DNA of 64,000 nt from Portunus trituberculatus (GCF_017591435.1 NC_059277.1:3366001-3430000), one strand, 5' to 3'; numbered from the stretch's first letter, positions 45,547 to 57,397 are shown. Notes: generated by a model from the letters alone, not told the origin. A program made the numbers and translations.

Positions 45547-45762
45547 TAAAGGAAAGTAATATGCAGGTAAAATCTGTGTGAGCTACTGTTTACGTTAGCG
45601 TGTGAGTGACAGAATGCGCAACTTCTTTTTCGTTTTCTAGCGCTTTTTAGTTTTGAAATGAAAGGATAGTGACTTTGTTTCTGATTTTTTCTTTGTGTGT
45701 GTGATTGTGTGGTAGAAAACAAAAATAATCATGCAAGCAGTATGTGCGTGAAATCTGCATTA

Positions 45763-45765
<3 letters not shown>

Positions 45766-45851
<86 letters not shown>
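45766..45851. repeat. (CT)n microsatellite
   Basis: About 43 CT units. Confidence 0.95.
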
Positions 45852-45854
<3 letters not shown>

Positions 45855-46238
45855 TGAATAATTTCACAAGTTATTTTTTTTATCTAGATCCTATGCATTA
45901 TGTATTTAAGAAGTAGAGGAAAACTAAAAGTGAATTATCATTTCTTTTTCTCCCTTACCCAAATGTGACGCTGAAACGCAAGCAAGCTAACCATCGGCAT
46001 GTAAAATTAAATGTACACGAATTGCTATTTTTCCTAACTTGACACGCTGTTTAGTTTAGTTCTTGTGCCTTGCCGTTTGAAAGACAAAGCGACAAGCCGT
46101 ATTTTGCATCCTGCTTGTGACGAGCGCGGAAAGAAAAGCAAGAACAAGAAGAGAATTGTGTAAAAGTTTTGCATGAATCGCTATTTTCTCTCAAGCGTGT
46201 GACAGACTTAACACGCTGCTTCTTTTTGGTTCCTTTGC

Positions 46239-46240
<2 letters not shown>

Positions 46241-46309
<69 letters not shown>
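46241..46309. repeat. (TG)n microsatellite
   Basis: About 34 TG units. Confidence 0.95.
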
Positions 46310-46312
<3 letters not shown>

Positions 46313-47605
46313 TTTAAAGGGGAAGAGAAATAGCAAGCTTTTGTTGGGAGTTATTGCGGCGAAGAGAAAAGCGAAAGAAAGCAAGTGTGTAGAATATGCG
46401 TGGGTAACATTTGAGTGACAGCAACGTGACCTCGCCTTTAATACAGTAGCGGGGAGCGTTTCTTTCACCACAGCACGGGAACCTTTCTTTTTGCCTCTCC
46501 TGGCTGGCGGTACGGAACGATTACACAGAGGCTCTTACCGGGGGACAATGTACGGTAGCGTGGTATTGTGTCAGCGTTGTGTAGATTCGTGTAGGTAGTA
46601 TGTGTTTACGTGTCAGCTGCGATGTAGTGTCCGTATGTGTTGAAAGTGCTGTTTTGTTTTCCATGTTTGCGCATAAGGACGGTAGGGAGAGAGAGAGAAA
46701 GAAAGAGAGCGACAGAGAGGGGGAAGAGGTGGTGGTGGCAGTGGTGCTGTCGGTCTCTGGGAAATAATGGCAATGGTTTAAGTTTAAGAGTGAAAGTTGC
46801 ATTCAGAGGTGAACTTTCCACAGGTGACGCGAGACTTGGCTGCCTTATCTCCACCTTCCCTTGCCTGTTCGTTGTTGTTTCGGAACTTTTAACGGAACAG
46901 GATGTCACTTGAAGCCCTCCATTTGTGGCTATTCTCTTCCGTTTTTCCTTCCTCTCTTTCCCCTTCCCTTTTATTTGTAATTCTTTTCCTCTTTTCGTGT
47001 TTTCTTTTGTCTGCTCTTCCTCTCTAGTGGTCTTCTCTTGCCCACTCCCTATATTTCTTCCACTATTTTTCTATCTTTTTTTTCTCTTTTGTTTTTTTCA
47101 TGCATCTTTGTTTTATGGATTGTTCTTTCCTTTATTCCATACCTTGGTTGTTCTTTTTCTTATCTCCTTTGACCTTTCCTATTGCCATTGAATCTCCATC
47201 CTTTGGTCTGACCTTTTCTCTCTTCTCTCGTGCTTTTAACCTGATCCTTTCTTATCCTTCTTTCATATATTCCTACATTTATTCCGGCCCTCTTTCCTTT
47301 ACTCCTTCTTTTCCTTTCTATCTTTCATTTATTCTTTATTTCTACCTGCCTGTCTACTTATCTACCTAATGTAACCTAACCTAACGAAACCTACCTAATC
47401 CTCCCTCACTCCCTGGTTGACTTCCTACTTTCCTTCCCTCACTACTAAATTCATGGGGTTGCTGATAAAAACGAGGCCAGGGCACGTCACTCCTGCTGGT
47501 GCAGTACTTGTGGTGCCTCCCTATGCCTCACCACGCATCCCTGAGACACAACAAGAGCTTGTATACGAGTGTGTGCGTTAATCATGTTACTTTTTATGCT
47601 GTTAA

Positions 47606-47607
<2 letters not shown>
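46310..47607. other. Unique sequence, no gene seen
   Basis: GA-rich 46685-46725, then T/C-rich 46925-47345. A short AACCTAACCTAACG motif lies at 47373-47386. Confidence 0.5.
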
Positions 47608-47608
<1 letters not shown>

Positions 47609-47684
<76 letters not shown>

Positions 47685-47751
47685 TTTTTGTTTTTCGAAG
47701 ATCAATCAAACAACAGTAGTAGTAGTAGTAATAGTAGTAGTAGTTGTTGTT

Positions 47752-47800
<49 letters not shown>

Positions 47801-47960
47801 GAGGAGGAGGAGGAGGAGAAAAAACAGAGGGAGGAAAAGAAAATTTAGGAGTTCCTTTCTATCCTCCTCCTCCTCCTCCTCCTCCTCCTCCTCCTCCTCC
47901 TCCTCTTCCTCCTCCTTCTTCTCCTCTTCCTCTTCCTCCTTCTCTTTCTCCTCCTCCTCT
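47609..47960. repeat. (GA)n, (AGT)n-(AGG)n and (TCC)n cluster
   Basis: (GA)n 47609-47680. (AGT)n 47716-47800 passes in phase into (AGG)n to 47817. (TCC)n follows at 47862-47906 with an imperfect tail to 47960. The AGG and TCC arms are complementary, 45 bp apart. Confidence 0.93.
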
Positions 47961-47999
47961 CAACCTCTTTCAAATTTCAATAAATTACAAAAATCCCTC

Positions 48000-48458
48000 G
48001 GTTCGCACTTGGACCCCATAACACTAAATCACTTCAAGATACTCCATTCACTCCTTACACTACGACTCAATTCAAGTTTCAACAAGTTATGAAGGCTGCA
48101 TCAATAAGTGATTCGACACGATTGAGAATGAATTATTTTCACATTATTCTTGAACTCCCTAATACAAATAGTCGAGGTTCTTGTAATTCTCTCTCGCAAT
48201 ACCAATTAAAAAAAAAAAAAAAAAGGTAAAATTATGAAAGTGAAATTGAGTAACGTATTATTTAGTGTCTTTTCCGTGTTCGTTCTTCACTTCTTAGTTT
48301 TTCTCTTTGCCTTACCAGGAGGAGTCTCTGTTTCGAAATTGAGCAGCATTCCATTAAGTGTCTTTTTACCAATTAACCAATATCTTTTTTTTTCTTCCCA
48401 GATGAGAATACTGATTTGAAATTGTGAAATGGTATATCGAGTGTCTGTTTCCTACGCT

Positions 48459-48461
<3 letters not shown>
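48000..48461. other. Unique AT-rich sequence
   Basis: No gene; A run at 48208-48223. Confidence 0.5.

Positions 48462-48507
<46 letters not shown>
48462..48507. repeat. (CT)n microsatellite
   Basis: About 23 CT units. Confidence 0.95.
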
Positions 48508-48509
<2 letters not shown>

Positions 48510-48874
48510 AGGATTCTGATTCAAAGCCGAGTAGCGTCAAATGAAGAGTGTTTTGTTCTTTTCTTACGGTTCGCTGTATTCTCTTAACATCATACGTATT
48601 TCTTTTCTTCCTTTCTCATTACTAATCTTTCCTAACAAAATATTATGGTAAGTAATTCATGTATCTTTCTTCTGTTTTGTTTTTTTTTTTTTTTTTAGTA
48701 TTCGTTTTATTTTTTAAGTCGTTTTGTTTCATCAAATTGTAGTTAACTTGTTCTACTTCATCTCACTTTCTTTACCAAACCTTCCAGGAAAAATACATTG
48801 AGGTAACAAGGCTTTTTTTAATGTCCAGTATTCTGAAATTCTTTGTCCATTTACAAGAGTGTTTCTCTTTTTTT

Positions 48875-49071
48875 CCCCTTGAGTACCATGACACGTTTCC
48901 ATATTCATTCTGCTTACTATTTGGTGATTTTATACAGCTTCAAAAACTTATGTGGAGATTAAAACAGTGAAGACTTTAACCATTAATCTTCTGACATCCA
49001 TAGACCCTACTTAATGTCAATGAAATGGTCTAATCATACACAACTCTGAAGGTAAAAATGTATTTAATGGG
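48875..49071 (-). mobile_element. TTAA-type MITE, family 1, copy 6 (inverted)
   Basis: The minus-strand copy begins after TTAA at 49072-49075 and runs to CCCCTTGAGTACCATGACACG (complement side) at 48875, where the target site is mutated to TTTT. It retains CAGCTTCAAAAACTTATG, CCATTAATCTTCTGACATCC and GGTAAAAATG in order. Confidence 0.82.
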
Positions 49072-49192
49072 TTAATGATATAAAGAATGTCATTACAACA
49101 AAAAAAAAGTCAAATAACCCGTGGAAAGTAAACTATAAATGAAGAAATATTTCAAGATAATAGTCCCACACTCCTATACATGACTTTTATAA

Positions 49193-49388
49193 CCCTTTCA
49201 GTACTGGAACAGATTTCTACCTGGAGATTTGTATACGATTTATTGACATCAGGAAAGGTTTATGGAGATCAGAAGATTAATGGTCAAAGTATTCACTATT
49301 TTAATTCCTACATAAGTTTCTGAAGCTGTACAAAATCACCAAATAGTAAAAAGAATGATTATGGAAGCGCGTTCATGGTATTGAAGGG
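49193..49388 (+). mobile_element. TTAA-type MITE, family 1, copy 7
   Basis: A 196-bp copy starting CCCTTTCAGTACTGG, ending ATTGAAGGG before TTAA (49389-49392). The left target site is mutated (ATAA). It lies 121 bp from copy 6 in opposite orientation. Confidence 0.85.
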
Positions 49389-49392
49389 TTAA

Positions 49393-49752
49393 GAGTCTGA
49401 GAGTAATTTGGAGGAGCATCATCTCCGCCCCCTCCAGTGGCCATAGCGCTACTGAGTCAAGTGAGCCTTGTGGTGAAACTTGCGTGTAGATGATAAAGTC
49501 CCTATCAGAACATGCTGCACAGTCATTTAACTCTTATCAGTTGTGTGCAGTGCGATTAATGTTACGTTTTTCTTCTGTCACTTGTGTTTCATTGATGTTG
49601 CCGTTTGTTATTTGTTCGTGGAGTTTAATATGAGTTTGTTGTTACTGTTATTGTTGTTATTGTTGTTGGTTTGTATTAAATGTTGGTGTGTTTCTATTTT
49701 GTTTGTTTTATAGGTAAATCTAATAAAGTTCTGGTAGTTATTGCTCTTCCTC
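49393..49752. other. Unique sequence
   Basis: Contains a short GTTATTGTT run at 49638-49668; no gene. Confidence 0.5.
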
Positions 49753-50004
49753 CTCGTCGTCGTCCTCCTCCTCCTCCTCCTCCTCCTCCTCCTCCTCCTC
49801 CTCCTCCTCCTCCTCCTCCTCCTCCTCCTCCTCCTCCTCTTCCTCCTCCTCCATCTCCTCGTTCTTTCAAACTATTAAAAAGACTTGTTCGAGTAGTTTT
49901 GGCCACAGACCCTCGATATAAGCCAATCTGTTCAATATTACCTTCTTTTCTCCTCCTCCTCCTCCTCCTCCTCCTCCTCCTCCTCCTCCTCCTCCTCCTC
50001 CTCC
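49753..50004. repeat. Two (CCT)n tracts
   Basis: (CCT)n at 49767-49850 and 49951-50004, with about 100 bp of unique DNA between. Confidence 0.95.
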
Positions 50005-50097
50005 TAATTACGTGTCGAAGACGAGTAGGCTCATGAGTCCAGACTTCATAAAACTGCTCCAGGATATCCATCTTTCTAAAATCGTTCATTGGTGTTT

Positions 50098-50204
<107 letters not shown>

Positions 50205-50301
50205 ACAGATGTCCTTCTTCCAGTATTCCTTCCCTCTGTTTAAATCACTGAGCATAGTAAGAAGTATAGGCTTTATTTTGTGCCCTCTATCTCCTTTTAT
50301 T

Positions 50302-50398
50302 CAAGAGAGAAGGACTGGCCAAGGGCAACAAAAATATAAAGAAAAAAGGTCCACTCAGTTGCCAGTCTCCTTAGAGAGCTGATAGAATTAGCCAAAAG
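50302..50398. mobile_element. Unnamed dispersed repeat, copy 1
   Basis: AAGGACTGGCCAAGGGCAAC through CCACTCAGTTGCCAGTC to GATAGAATTAGCCAAA is nearly identical to 57290-57397. GACTGGC..GCAAC and GTTGCCAGTC are inverted, so the unit can form a hairpin. Strand is arbitrary. Confidence 0.75.
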
Positions 50399-50521
50399 AC
50401 AGAGACAGATTTCGTACTTGATTTGTGGCGGGAAAATGTTTGTGTTCATTGCCTCCTTTTATTGATTTTGTGTGTAAAGAGCTGAGTTTTCGAGAAGCAA
50501 AGAGATTAGATCGTTCTTTCT

Positions 50522-50588
50522 CCTCCACCTCCTCCTCCTCCTCCTCCTCCTCCTCCTCCTCCTCCTCCTCCTCCTCCTCCTCCTCCTC
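50522..50588. repeat. (CCT)n trinucleotide repeat
   Basis: About 20 CCT units. Confidence 0.95.
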
Positions 50589-50700
50589 TTCATATCAGTT
50601 TTCAAGACTTCATTAACATTAAAAAAAGTGTTTAAAACGTGACTATCTTCTCATTAACAAGATGATTATTGTGTTTTAGTTGTGTCGTTCAGTACAGACT

Positions 50701-50860
50701 GTGGTGGTGGTGGTGGTGGTGGTGGTGATGGCTGTAAGTGGTGCTAGAGTGAGGGGCATTGTTGATGGTGAAAGGGGATATAGGTAATAGTGAAAGTGGT
50801 GTAGGTGGTGGTGGTGGTGGTGGTTGTGACGGTGGTGCTGGAAATATTGGTAGTGATGGT
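50701..50860. repeat. (GGT)n-rich sequence
   Basis: (GGT)n at 50702-50726 and 50805-50823 in GTG-rich context. Confidence 0.85.
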
Positions 50861-50908
50861 GAAGAGAAACGTGTTATTTAAAGTTTCTTCCAACTACAGA
50901 GATACCAT

Positions 50909-51069
<161 letters not shown>

Positions 51070-51074
<5 letters not shown>

Positions 51075-52464
51075 ATCCTTTTCTGTTTACAAGACCTAAA
51101 CTTTCCATCCCTCCGTTAATTTTTTGCTTAAAAGGTATACACCACACATTTTCCTTTTCCTTCATTAAACTTTTCAAACTTTTTCCTTCGTTAACACTGG
51201 AGCAGCAGCTTAAGAGACAGAAAAGTACCGGGAAATCATACTTGCACCTTTTTGTACCTGTAAATATCAAGAGAACCTTTAAACATTGGGATCTGAGTCT
51301 TTGGAGCCTGCAAAGAGTCATCTGTAGCACACTCTCGCCTCTGTCGTTTCCTGCCACCGGATGCCCCACCCGCTGCCACTCCGCGGTGACTCATCATAAC
51401 CCGCGGTACAGATAAGGCCTCGTAGTGCAGAGCATAGACGCCACCACCACCAACACCAGTACCAGGATTCTACTACAAGACAAATGCCTCTCACAACATC
51501 CTCCACTCATCTCTCGCGTCTAACACTCAATCACATCGCGGTCTTGAGACGTTTTTATCCTTTCATCTCGTCCCTTGTCTGCTGTACTATACCTTCCCGT
51601 GCTTATATCGTGCCCATACCACGCCCAGTTTGTTATTATGTTATGCTTGTGATGCTATACACGTAGTAGTTTATTGGAACATGTAGTAAGTTTAATAGCC
51701 ACAAGACCTCGCACTATATTAAATCATTATTGTAGTCCATAGAAACATACTAACAACTAGAATGTAATATTAAAGCAGATTTCCTCAGAAAAATTTCACA
51801 CGATGCTTATATTTCTTTTTTTTTCTGAGATTATGTCCTCAGTAATTAATGTTGTATTACAGGATTGTTTAATTCTTCCCTTCACTGGTGTATGAAACAA
51901 TTCACAGCAAATAAAGCAATGTATATAGTCTTAATAAGTATCTACAAGCAAGAAACGCATATAAATAATGTAATATACAGCCAGTGCAATGTTTGGAGGT
52001 AGCTGTAGAGCAAGAAGTCATGTCCGAGTGATCAACCAGTAAGGAGGAATGTAGCAAAAAAAACAGTGAATGGCTTAAATGCACATAAACGGACAGCCTT
52101 GCACTTATTTGCCACCGTAAAAGTCGTGAATTTTTCGTAAAAGTGCTTACCGTTTGTCCACTGAGTGAGCTACAAGACCTTCGTGAGCACAGCCTTGAGA
52201 AGCCAAGATAAGAGTAATGGAATAGAAGTAACGAGCTGAAGCGTGAATGATTTAGGAAGTAAATACTTGGGGTACCTGACCAGAAAGAACGTAGTCAGAT
52301 GTTTTTTTGTTATTCAGTATAGACTTTCAAGAGCAGGTTTAGGATTTATAGAGTTGGCAAGACATCAAAATTCAAGCATGTTATTTCGTTAAGCGACGGG
52401 AAGGTGATGAGAAACTTTATCATAACTTGTCTTCCTTGGGGATAAACTCCTCATAAGAAAATGG

Positions 52465-52466
<2 letters not shown>
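51070..52466. other. Unique sequence, no gene seen
   Basis: Single-copy DNA; frames below 105 codons and without domains. Confidence 0.5.

Positions 52467-52528
<62 letters not shown>
52467..52528. repeat. (GA)n microsatellite
   Basis: About 30 GA units. Confidence 0.95.
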
Positions 52529-52529
<1 letters not shown>

Positions 52530-52864
52530 AGGAAGAATAGAAGATAGAACATTAATCCGGATGTTTTGTTACTTGCCCGCTCTTCTTGTTTCACTTTTGT
52601 TTTTTATTAGTCTTTTACATCTTTTTCTTTTTATTAGTGTCAGTTGTTCATACAGTCTAGTACAAGGATGTCACTTAATGAATTACTATGAAATTTCCCA
52701 ACAAAAAGTGACAATGATATTTAACAGAACAAAAATATTAATCATAAAAACTCTCAAATTAATCAGTAGAGGCTGGAATAACACATTTTTATCGTTAAGG
52801 TTAAATTGCTAAGTTAGAAACGATTGCCGTGGGTGCGTGTTAGTAGTGGCACTGCCGGGAGAGG

Positions 52865-52865
<1 letters not shown>

Positions 52866-52940
<75 letters not shown>
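52866..52940. repeat. (CA)n microsatellite
   Basis: About 37 CA units. Confidence 0.95.
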
Positions 52941-52943
<3 letters not shown>

Positions 52944-53982
52944 CGCACACACTCACAAACCACCTCCGGAACTCAAGGTCACATCCTTGTGCCTCAGTCC
53001 GCCGGCCTCGCCTCACCGTCACTCCCGTTCACTCAGTACTCTGGAGAAACTATCGCCTGAGCCCCTCGTCTGTGTTTCTCCTTAGTGTTGTGGGAGGATG
53101 GGGAAGAGACCGAAGTGTTTTGTTACATGTCAAGACGTATATGAATTTTGGATATTTTTAGTCTCCTCATTAGCGAGTGACGCCTTCATTGGGCTTTTCT
53201 CCTCTATTTTTTGTTGTCCTTGGCAAGAACCTGCTCTTACATATATACACACACAAAATGCATAGATGAATAAAGTCTTGTCCTGCAGAGTTGCATTCAG
53301 CCTTCGGGATGGTCTGAGTATTGCACCCATTAAGAAAAAAAACTAAGGGCCGCATTCCTATACACTTCAGCACCTCACCTTGACTACTTTAACAGGACCT
53401 GAGCTGTGTTGTTTTCAATTATGCTTTCTTGGTTTCTCACAATTATAGTGATTATTTAACAGGCATCCTACATTACCTGTGTGAAAAACACTTATGACAC
53501 CAAGACCTATTTTCTTTATGGCCTGTAAAAGTAATCGATGCAAGAGATGAAGGTCTCAAAATTGGTATATAACGAAAATTTTCACACAGTACTACGAAAA
53601 GAATATGAAGTAAAAAAAACAAAGGAAGACGATAAACATGAATGTGAATACAAAATGGAAAGACAACGAAAAGAATCCTAAGGAGGCCAGCAGCTGGGAG
53701 ATTGACGTACCAGGCTAACTATGCAGGACTCATCTAGGCACATAAAGAACATTGTAAGGCATAAGTGTCCATGGTGTGGTGCCATGACGAAGAGCTGACC
53801 AACTACATATTGTTACAGCTTTACCATGACTCGAAGTAGTTATCCTTAGTAGGTATATCATAATAACCACTATGGAATTCTTTATTACCACAAAATGTAG
53901 CAGGAATTTATTGATTCGAGACTTCTCCGTGCGATCACCCGTGTAGGATTCAACACAAACACCGAAACTTTACATAACCGAC
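52941..53982. other. Unique sequence, no gene seen
   Basis: Nothing recognised beyond short frames. Confidence 0.5.
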
Positions 53983-54161
53983 CCTCCTGCCTCGATTCCT
54001 ACATGGCTTGGTTACAAAATAAGGTTCACAGTTAACAGGAGCAGCAGTTAGCAAAAGTTCAGGGTTACTCCTTCTGCTTCGATTCCCTCATGGCTTGGTT
54101 ACAAAATAGGTTTCACAGTTAACAGGAGTAGCAGTTAGCAAAGGTTCAGGGTTACTCCTTA
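53983..54161. repeat. 87-bp tandem duplication
   Basis: Two units, GATTCC... at 53994 and 54081, are nearly identical through ATGGCTTGGTTACAAAATA, CACAGTTAACAGGAG, GCAGTTAGCAAA and GTTCAGGGTTACTCCTT. Only a few substitutions separate them. Confidence 0.9.
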
Positions 54162-54316
54162 TACAAAGTCGATGGAAAGTTACTGGAATGCCTCTAGAAC
54201 ACTGAATTCGTATTTTCGGAGCATTGGAGTGAAGAAAGAGGTTTTGATTATGGCACAACCGATTCATCCAGGTAGTTTCCCAGACCTGGTGTTGAAAGGC
54301 TGGGTGGAGTGAATGG

Positions 54317-54351
54317 TGGTGGTGGTGGTGGTAGTGGTGGTGGTGGTGAAC
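54317..54351. repeat. (GGT)n
   Basis: About 11 GGT units immediately upstream of the LINE fragment. Confidence 0.9.
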
Positions 54352-54362
54352 TCTGACGAATG

Positions 54363-54548
54363 TTTGATGAGTGGAACGGTCTCAGTGGTCATGTAGTCAG
54401 AGCTGAATCAATAGGGAGCTTTAAAAGAAGGTTAGATAAGTTCATGGATGGGGAGGATAGATGGAATTAGGTAGCTTAAACACACAGGGACTGCCTCGTA
54501 TAGGCATGGCGGCCTCTTGCAGCTTCCCTCTTTCCTTATGTTCTTACG
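54363..54548 (+). mobile_element. 5'-truncated non-LTR retrotransposon 3' end
   Basis: The first frame encodes 35 residues, starting FDEWNGLSGHVV, with FKRRLDKFMDGEDRW near the stop codon TAG at 54468-54470. The pattern W-N-x-L, VV.A.S, F-K-x-x-L-D is the familiar carboxy end of arthropod CR1/Jockey-like ORF2 proteins. The 3' UTR has CAGGGACTGCC, AGCTTCCCTC and a final TTATGTTCTTA tail. No reverse-transcriptase core remains, so the copy is dead. Extreme 5' truncation is usual for target-primed insertion. Confidence 0.8.
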
Positions 54549-54719
54549 AATGGTGAGTTTGCCTGTGATTAGTGATGAGGTAGTGTTGAAGATGATGTAA
54601 TGAATGTACGTGACACCAAGTGAACCATACTACTAACATGTGTATAATTGGAGGAAAATGTTATGTGAAGTGACTAATGAATTATGATGATTGATTGGTG
54701 GAAAGAAAACCTGCATCGT

Positions 54720-54806
<87 letters not shown>
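54720..54806. repeat. (CT)n microsatellite
   Basis: About 43 CT units. Confidence 0.95.
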
Positions 54807-54808
<2 letters not shown>

Positions 54809-55740
54809 CAATACTTACAAACTTCGGTACATATCAAGTAACTTCCACTGTCTTCCTTAATGATTCCTGTTTTTCTCTTCCATCCAAGTCACTATCTTAT
54901 CATCATCTGTTAATTATTTTGCTTTATTTTATTTGCTACACTACTCCTCATCTAGTCTTGCCCTTCATCCTCCACCTTCCACCTTTCTTTCCCAACTAAC
55001 ATCTTTAAATTGTCGTTTTACCTCCCTTCCCAACACCTGCAACTCTCCCATCTCATCTATCTTTTGGGTAACTAACTCATCGTCTCTTGCTACATTCGTG
55101 ATGGTGGCGTCTTAACTCATCATCACCTACAACTGTTCCTTTGCATTCTCTTAAAGCACACTTACTTTACAAGAATCAATACCGCACTCCAGCAAGCCCA
55201 GCCGTCAGTGATCAATTAAAACAATCTCTGTAAGACAATAAAATGCACCGCAGTATTTGTCAGCGTTCTGGAGAGGTACGCAGGAGCCACTTAGACTGAA
55301 AAGAATGAGCAAGGCGAGTGACGAGCTTGAGGCGTGAGGGAATTATTCGTGTCAGCTCAGTTTGTCCTCCTCCTCCTCCTCCTCCTCCTCCAAGGAATGA
55401 GCAAGGCGAGGGAAGATAACTCACAGATGAGGGAAAGTTGATAAGTGTTCCTCAGTATCGCTATCAGGTTTATTAGTGTCATAAAGAAGTTAATGACTTT
55501 CTCCTGTGAAAAGCTGTTGCAGGAGAGAGTGATGCGCTTATGGTATAATTTTTCTGAACCTCCCCGTCTTCCCACCAGCGCTGTCATAGAGTGTGTGGAA
55601 TCTTGGATAGATGTGAACCGCATCTTCGGGGTTCCTTCAAGATTGACTATTAGCTTTCTTCCTCGCCGCCTGTTATTCGCTTAGTATAGATAAAGGTTGT
55701 GTGTGAAATTCCATAAGGCAGATAAAGCAGAATGGTTAGA
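54807..55740. other. Unique sequence with short (CCT)n
   Basis: (CCT)n at 55366-55391; otherwise single-copy, no gene seen. Confidence 0.5.
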
Positions 55741-55744
55741 AGTC

Positions 55745-56046
55745 CCCTTATCTTACCATCTTATTTGATCTTACTTTACTTTACCTATACTTTTCCATAC
55801 CTCTCCTTATTTTATCTTACCTTGCCTTGTCTTGCCTTGCCTTGCCTTGCCTTACCGAGCCTTACCGAGCCTTACCTTACCTTACCTTGCCTTACTTCAT
55901 CTTACTTTACCTTTCCTTACTTTACCTTACCTTACCTTACCTTATTTTACCTCAAATTAGCTTACTTCGCCTTAATTTACGTTACCTTACCGTACTTTAC
56001 TTTACCTTACCTTACCTTGCCTTACCGTACCTCACCTCAGTTCACT
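55745..56046. repeat. (CTTAC)n pentanucleotide field
   Basis: About 300 bp of CTTAC/CTTGC/CTTTAC-type pentamers, best preserved around 55800-55950 and 55980-56040. The open frames through it, with L-P-Y-L-T repeats, follow from the five-base period. Confidence 0.88.
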
Positions 56047-56255
56047 TTTCACCTCGCCGGCGTGGCAAATCATGCTTCGTCAGCGATCGTGCAGCGCCAT
56101 TCATTCCTTTCAAAAGATGGTGTATTGTAGCTCAGAGAGGAAATGTAAACATTGTAGGTTTTTCATTCATCTTCCTTTCCTCTTTCCTTATTACCTCCCT
56201 TCCTCCTGCTACCTTTATTCAGTATCCTTATAAACACTTCTCGGTAAGCGCACCG

Positions 56256-56334
<79 letters not shown>
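56256..56334. repeat. (CA)n microsatellite
   Basis: About 39 CA units, complementary to the (TG)n at 56437. Confidence 0.95.
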
Positions 56335-56336
<2 letters not shown>

Positions 56337-56434
56337 GTGATACTGCAATCCATCAAAACGCGTCTCAGAAGAAAGTCTTGTAGCTTCTCCATTCACCTGA
56401 AACAGACTAAACCAAGGGGATTGCATGCCTTCTT

Positions 56435-56436
<2 letters not shown>

Positions 56437-56496
<60 letters not shown>
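56437..56496. repeat. (TG)n at the 3' end of a minus-strand SINE
   Basis: About 30 TG units; on the minus strand this is the (CA)n tail of the SINE copy that follows. Confidence 0.95.
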
Positions 56497-56500
<4 letters not shown>

Positions 56501-56620
56501 TCTCCTCGGTCGTCTGCTGGTCATCCAGCCAGTCTTCCCCATTACGGAGCGAGCTCAGAGCTCATAGACCGATCTTCGGGTTGGACTGAGACCACAACAC
56601 ACTCCACACACCGGGAAAGC

Positions 56621-56622
<2 letters not shown>
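56497..56622 (-). mobile_element. SINE family A, 5'-truncated copy
   Basis: The minus-strand reading runs from TCGCTTTCCCGGTGTGT through CCGAAGATCGGTC, GAGCTCTGAGCTCGCTCCGTA and GACCGAGGAGAATTA. It lacks the head and the first half of the central domain. Both borders are dinucleotide tracts of the same sense: (CA)n on the minus strand at 56623-56685 and at 56437-56496. Confidence 0.88.

Positions 56623-56685
<63 letters not shown>
56623..56685. repeat. (GT)n at the truncation point of a SINE
   Basis: About 31 GT units directly joined to the truncated SINE end, then GTGCGAATGCGAGTGCG. Confidence 0.95.
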
Positions 56686-56691
<6 letters not shown>

Positions 56692-56803
56692 AATGCGAGT
56701 GCGAGTGCGGGTGGGTGAGTGAGTGTATTGTGAAATGCTCCTCCACACTCTTGTAACATGAGGAAGTCACAAAAGGAAATGTAAATGCACAACTCTTTAC
56801 TGG

Positions 56804-56808
<5 letters not shown>

Positions 56809-56857
<49 letters not shown>

Positions 56858-56870
56858 GAGAAAGAGTGAG
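56809..56870. repeat. (GA)n microsatellite
   Basis: About 30 GA units with one ATAG interruption. Confidence 0.95.
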
Positions 56871-57049
56871 TCTCTACGCCATGCACACCGTCGGGCTGCT
56901 GTAGAAGGCACGCCGGCTGCCCATCAATACATCTGTTGCCCACTGGTCGCTAGGGACACCCGGAGCCGCGTCGATACAATCCTAACGTCCAAACAACACC
57001 ACGACACCCGGACAACCACCACCGCTGCCAAAGAACACCTGCCCGTCAC

Positions 57050-57153
<104 letters not shown>

Positions 57154-57289
57154 ACGTTTACATAATGTTACTCCTTTCGTGAGTAACTATACTTTCATTT
57201 TTATAGGTTTCTGATACGAGTACAAACTCTTCTTGATACTGTAAGACACTCGTATATTATTTATTTATTTATTATAATTATATTTTTTT

Positions 57290-57397
57290 ACGAGAGAGAG
57301 GAGGACTGGCCAAGGGCAACACAAATATAAAGAAGAAAAAGGCCCACTCAGTTGCCAGTCTTCTTACAGAGCCGATAGAATTAGCCAAAGGATATAT
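57290..57397. mobile_element. Unnamed dispersed repeat, copy 2
   Basis: Second copy of the repeat at 50302: GAGGACTGGCCAAGGGCAAC, CCACTCAGTTGCCAGTC, GATAGAATTAGCCAAA. The 5' flank here is T-rich (TTATTTATTTATTATAATTA). Confidence 0.75.

Noticed and set aside
47373..47386. Interstitial telomere repeat (AACCT)n
   Set aside because: Only about two and a half units in sequence that also contains other CCTA-like words; too short to call.
55827..56567. 246-codon + strand frame with L-P-Y-L-T repeats
   Set aside because: It reads through the (CTTAC)n field, a (CA)n, a (TG)n and a SINE fragment; the peptide repeat mirrors the DNA repeat.
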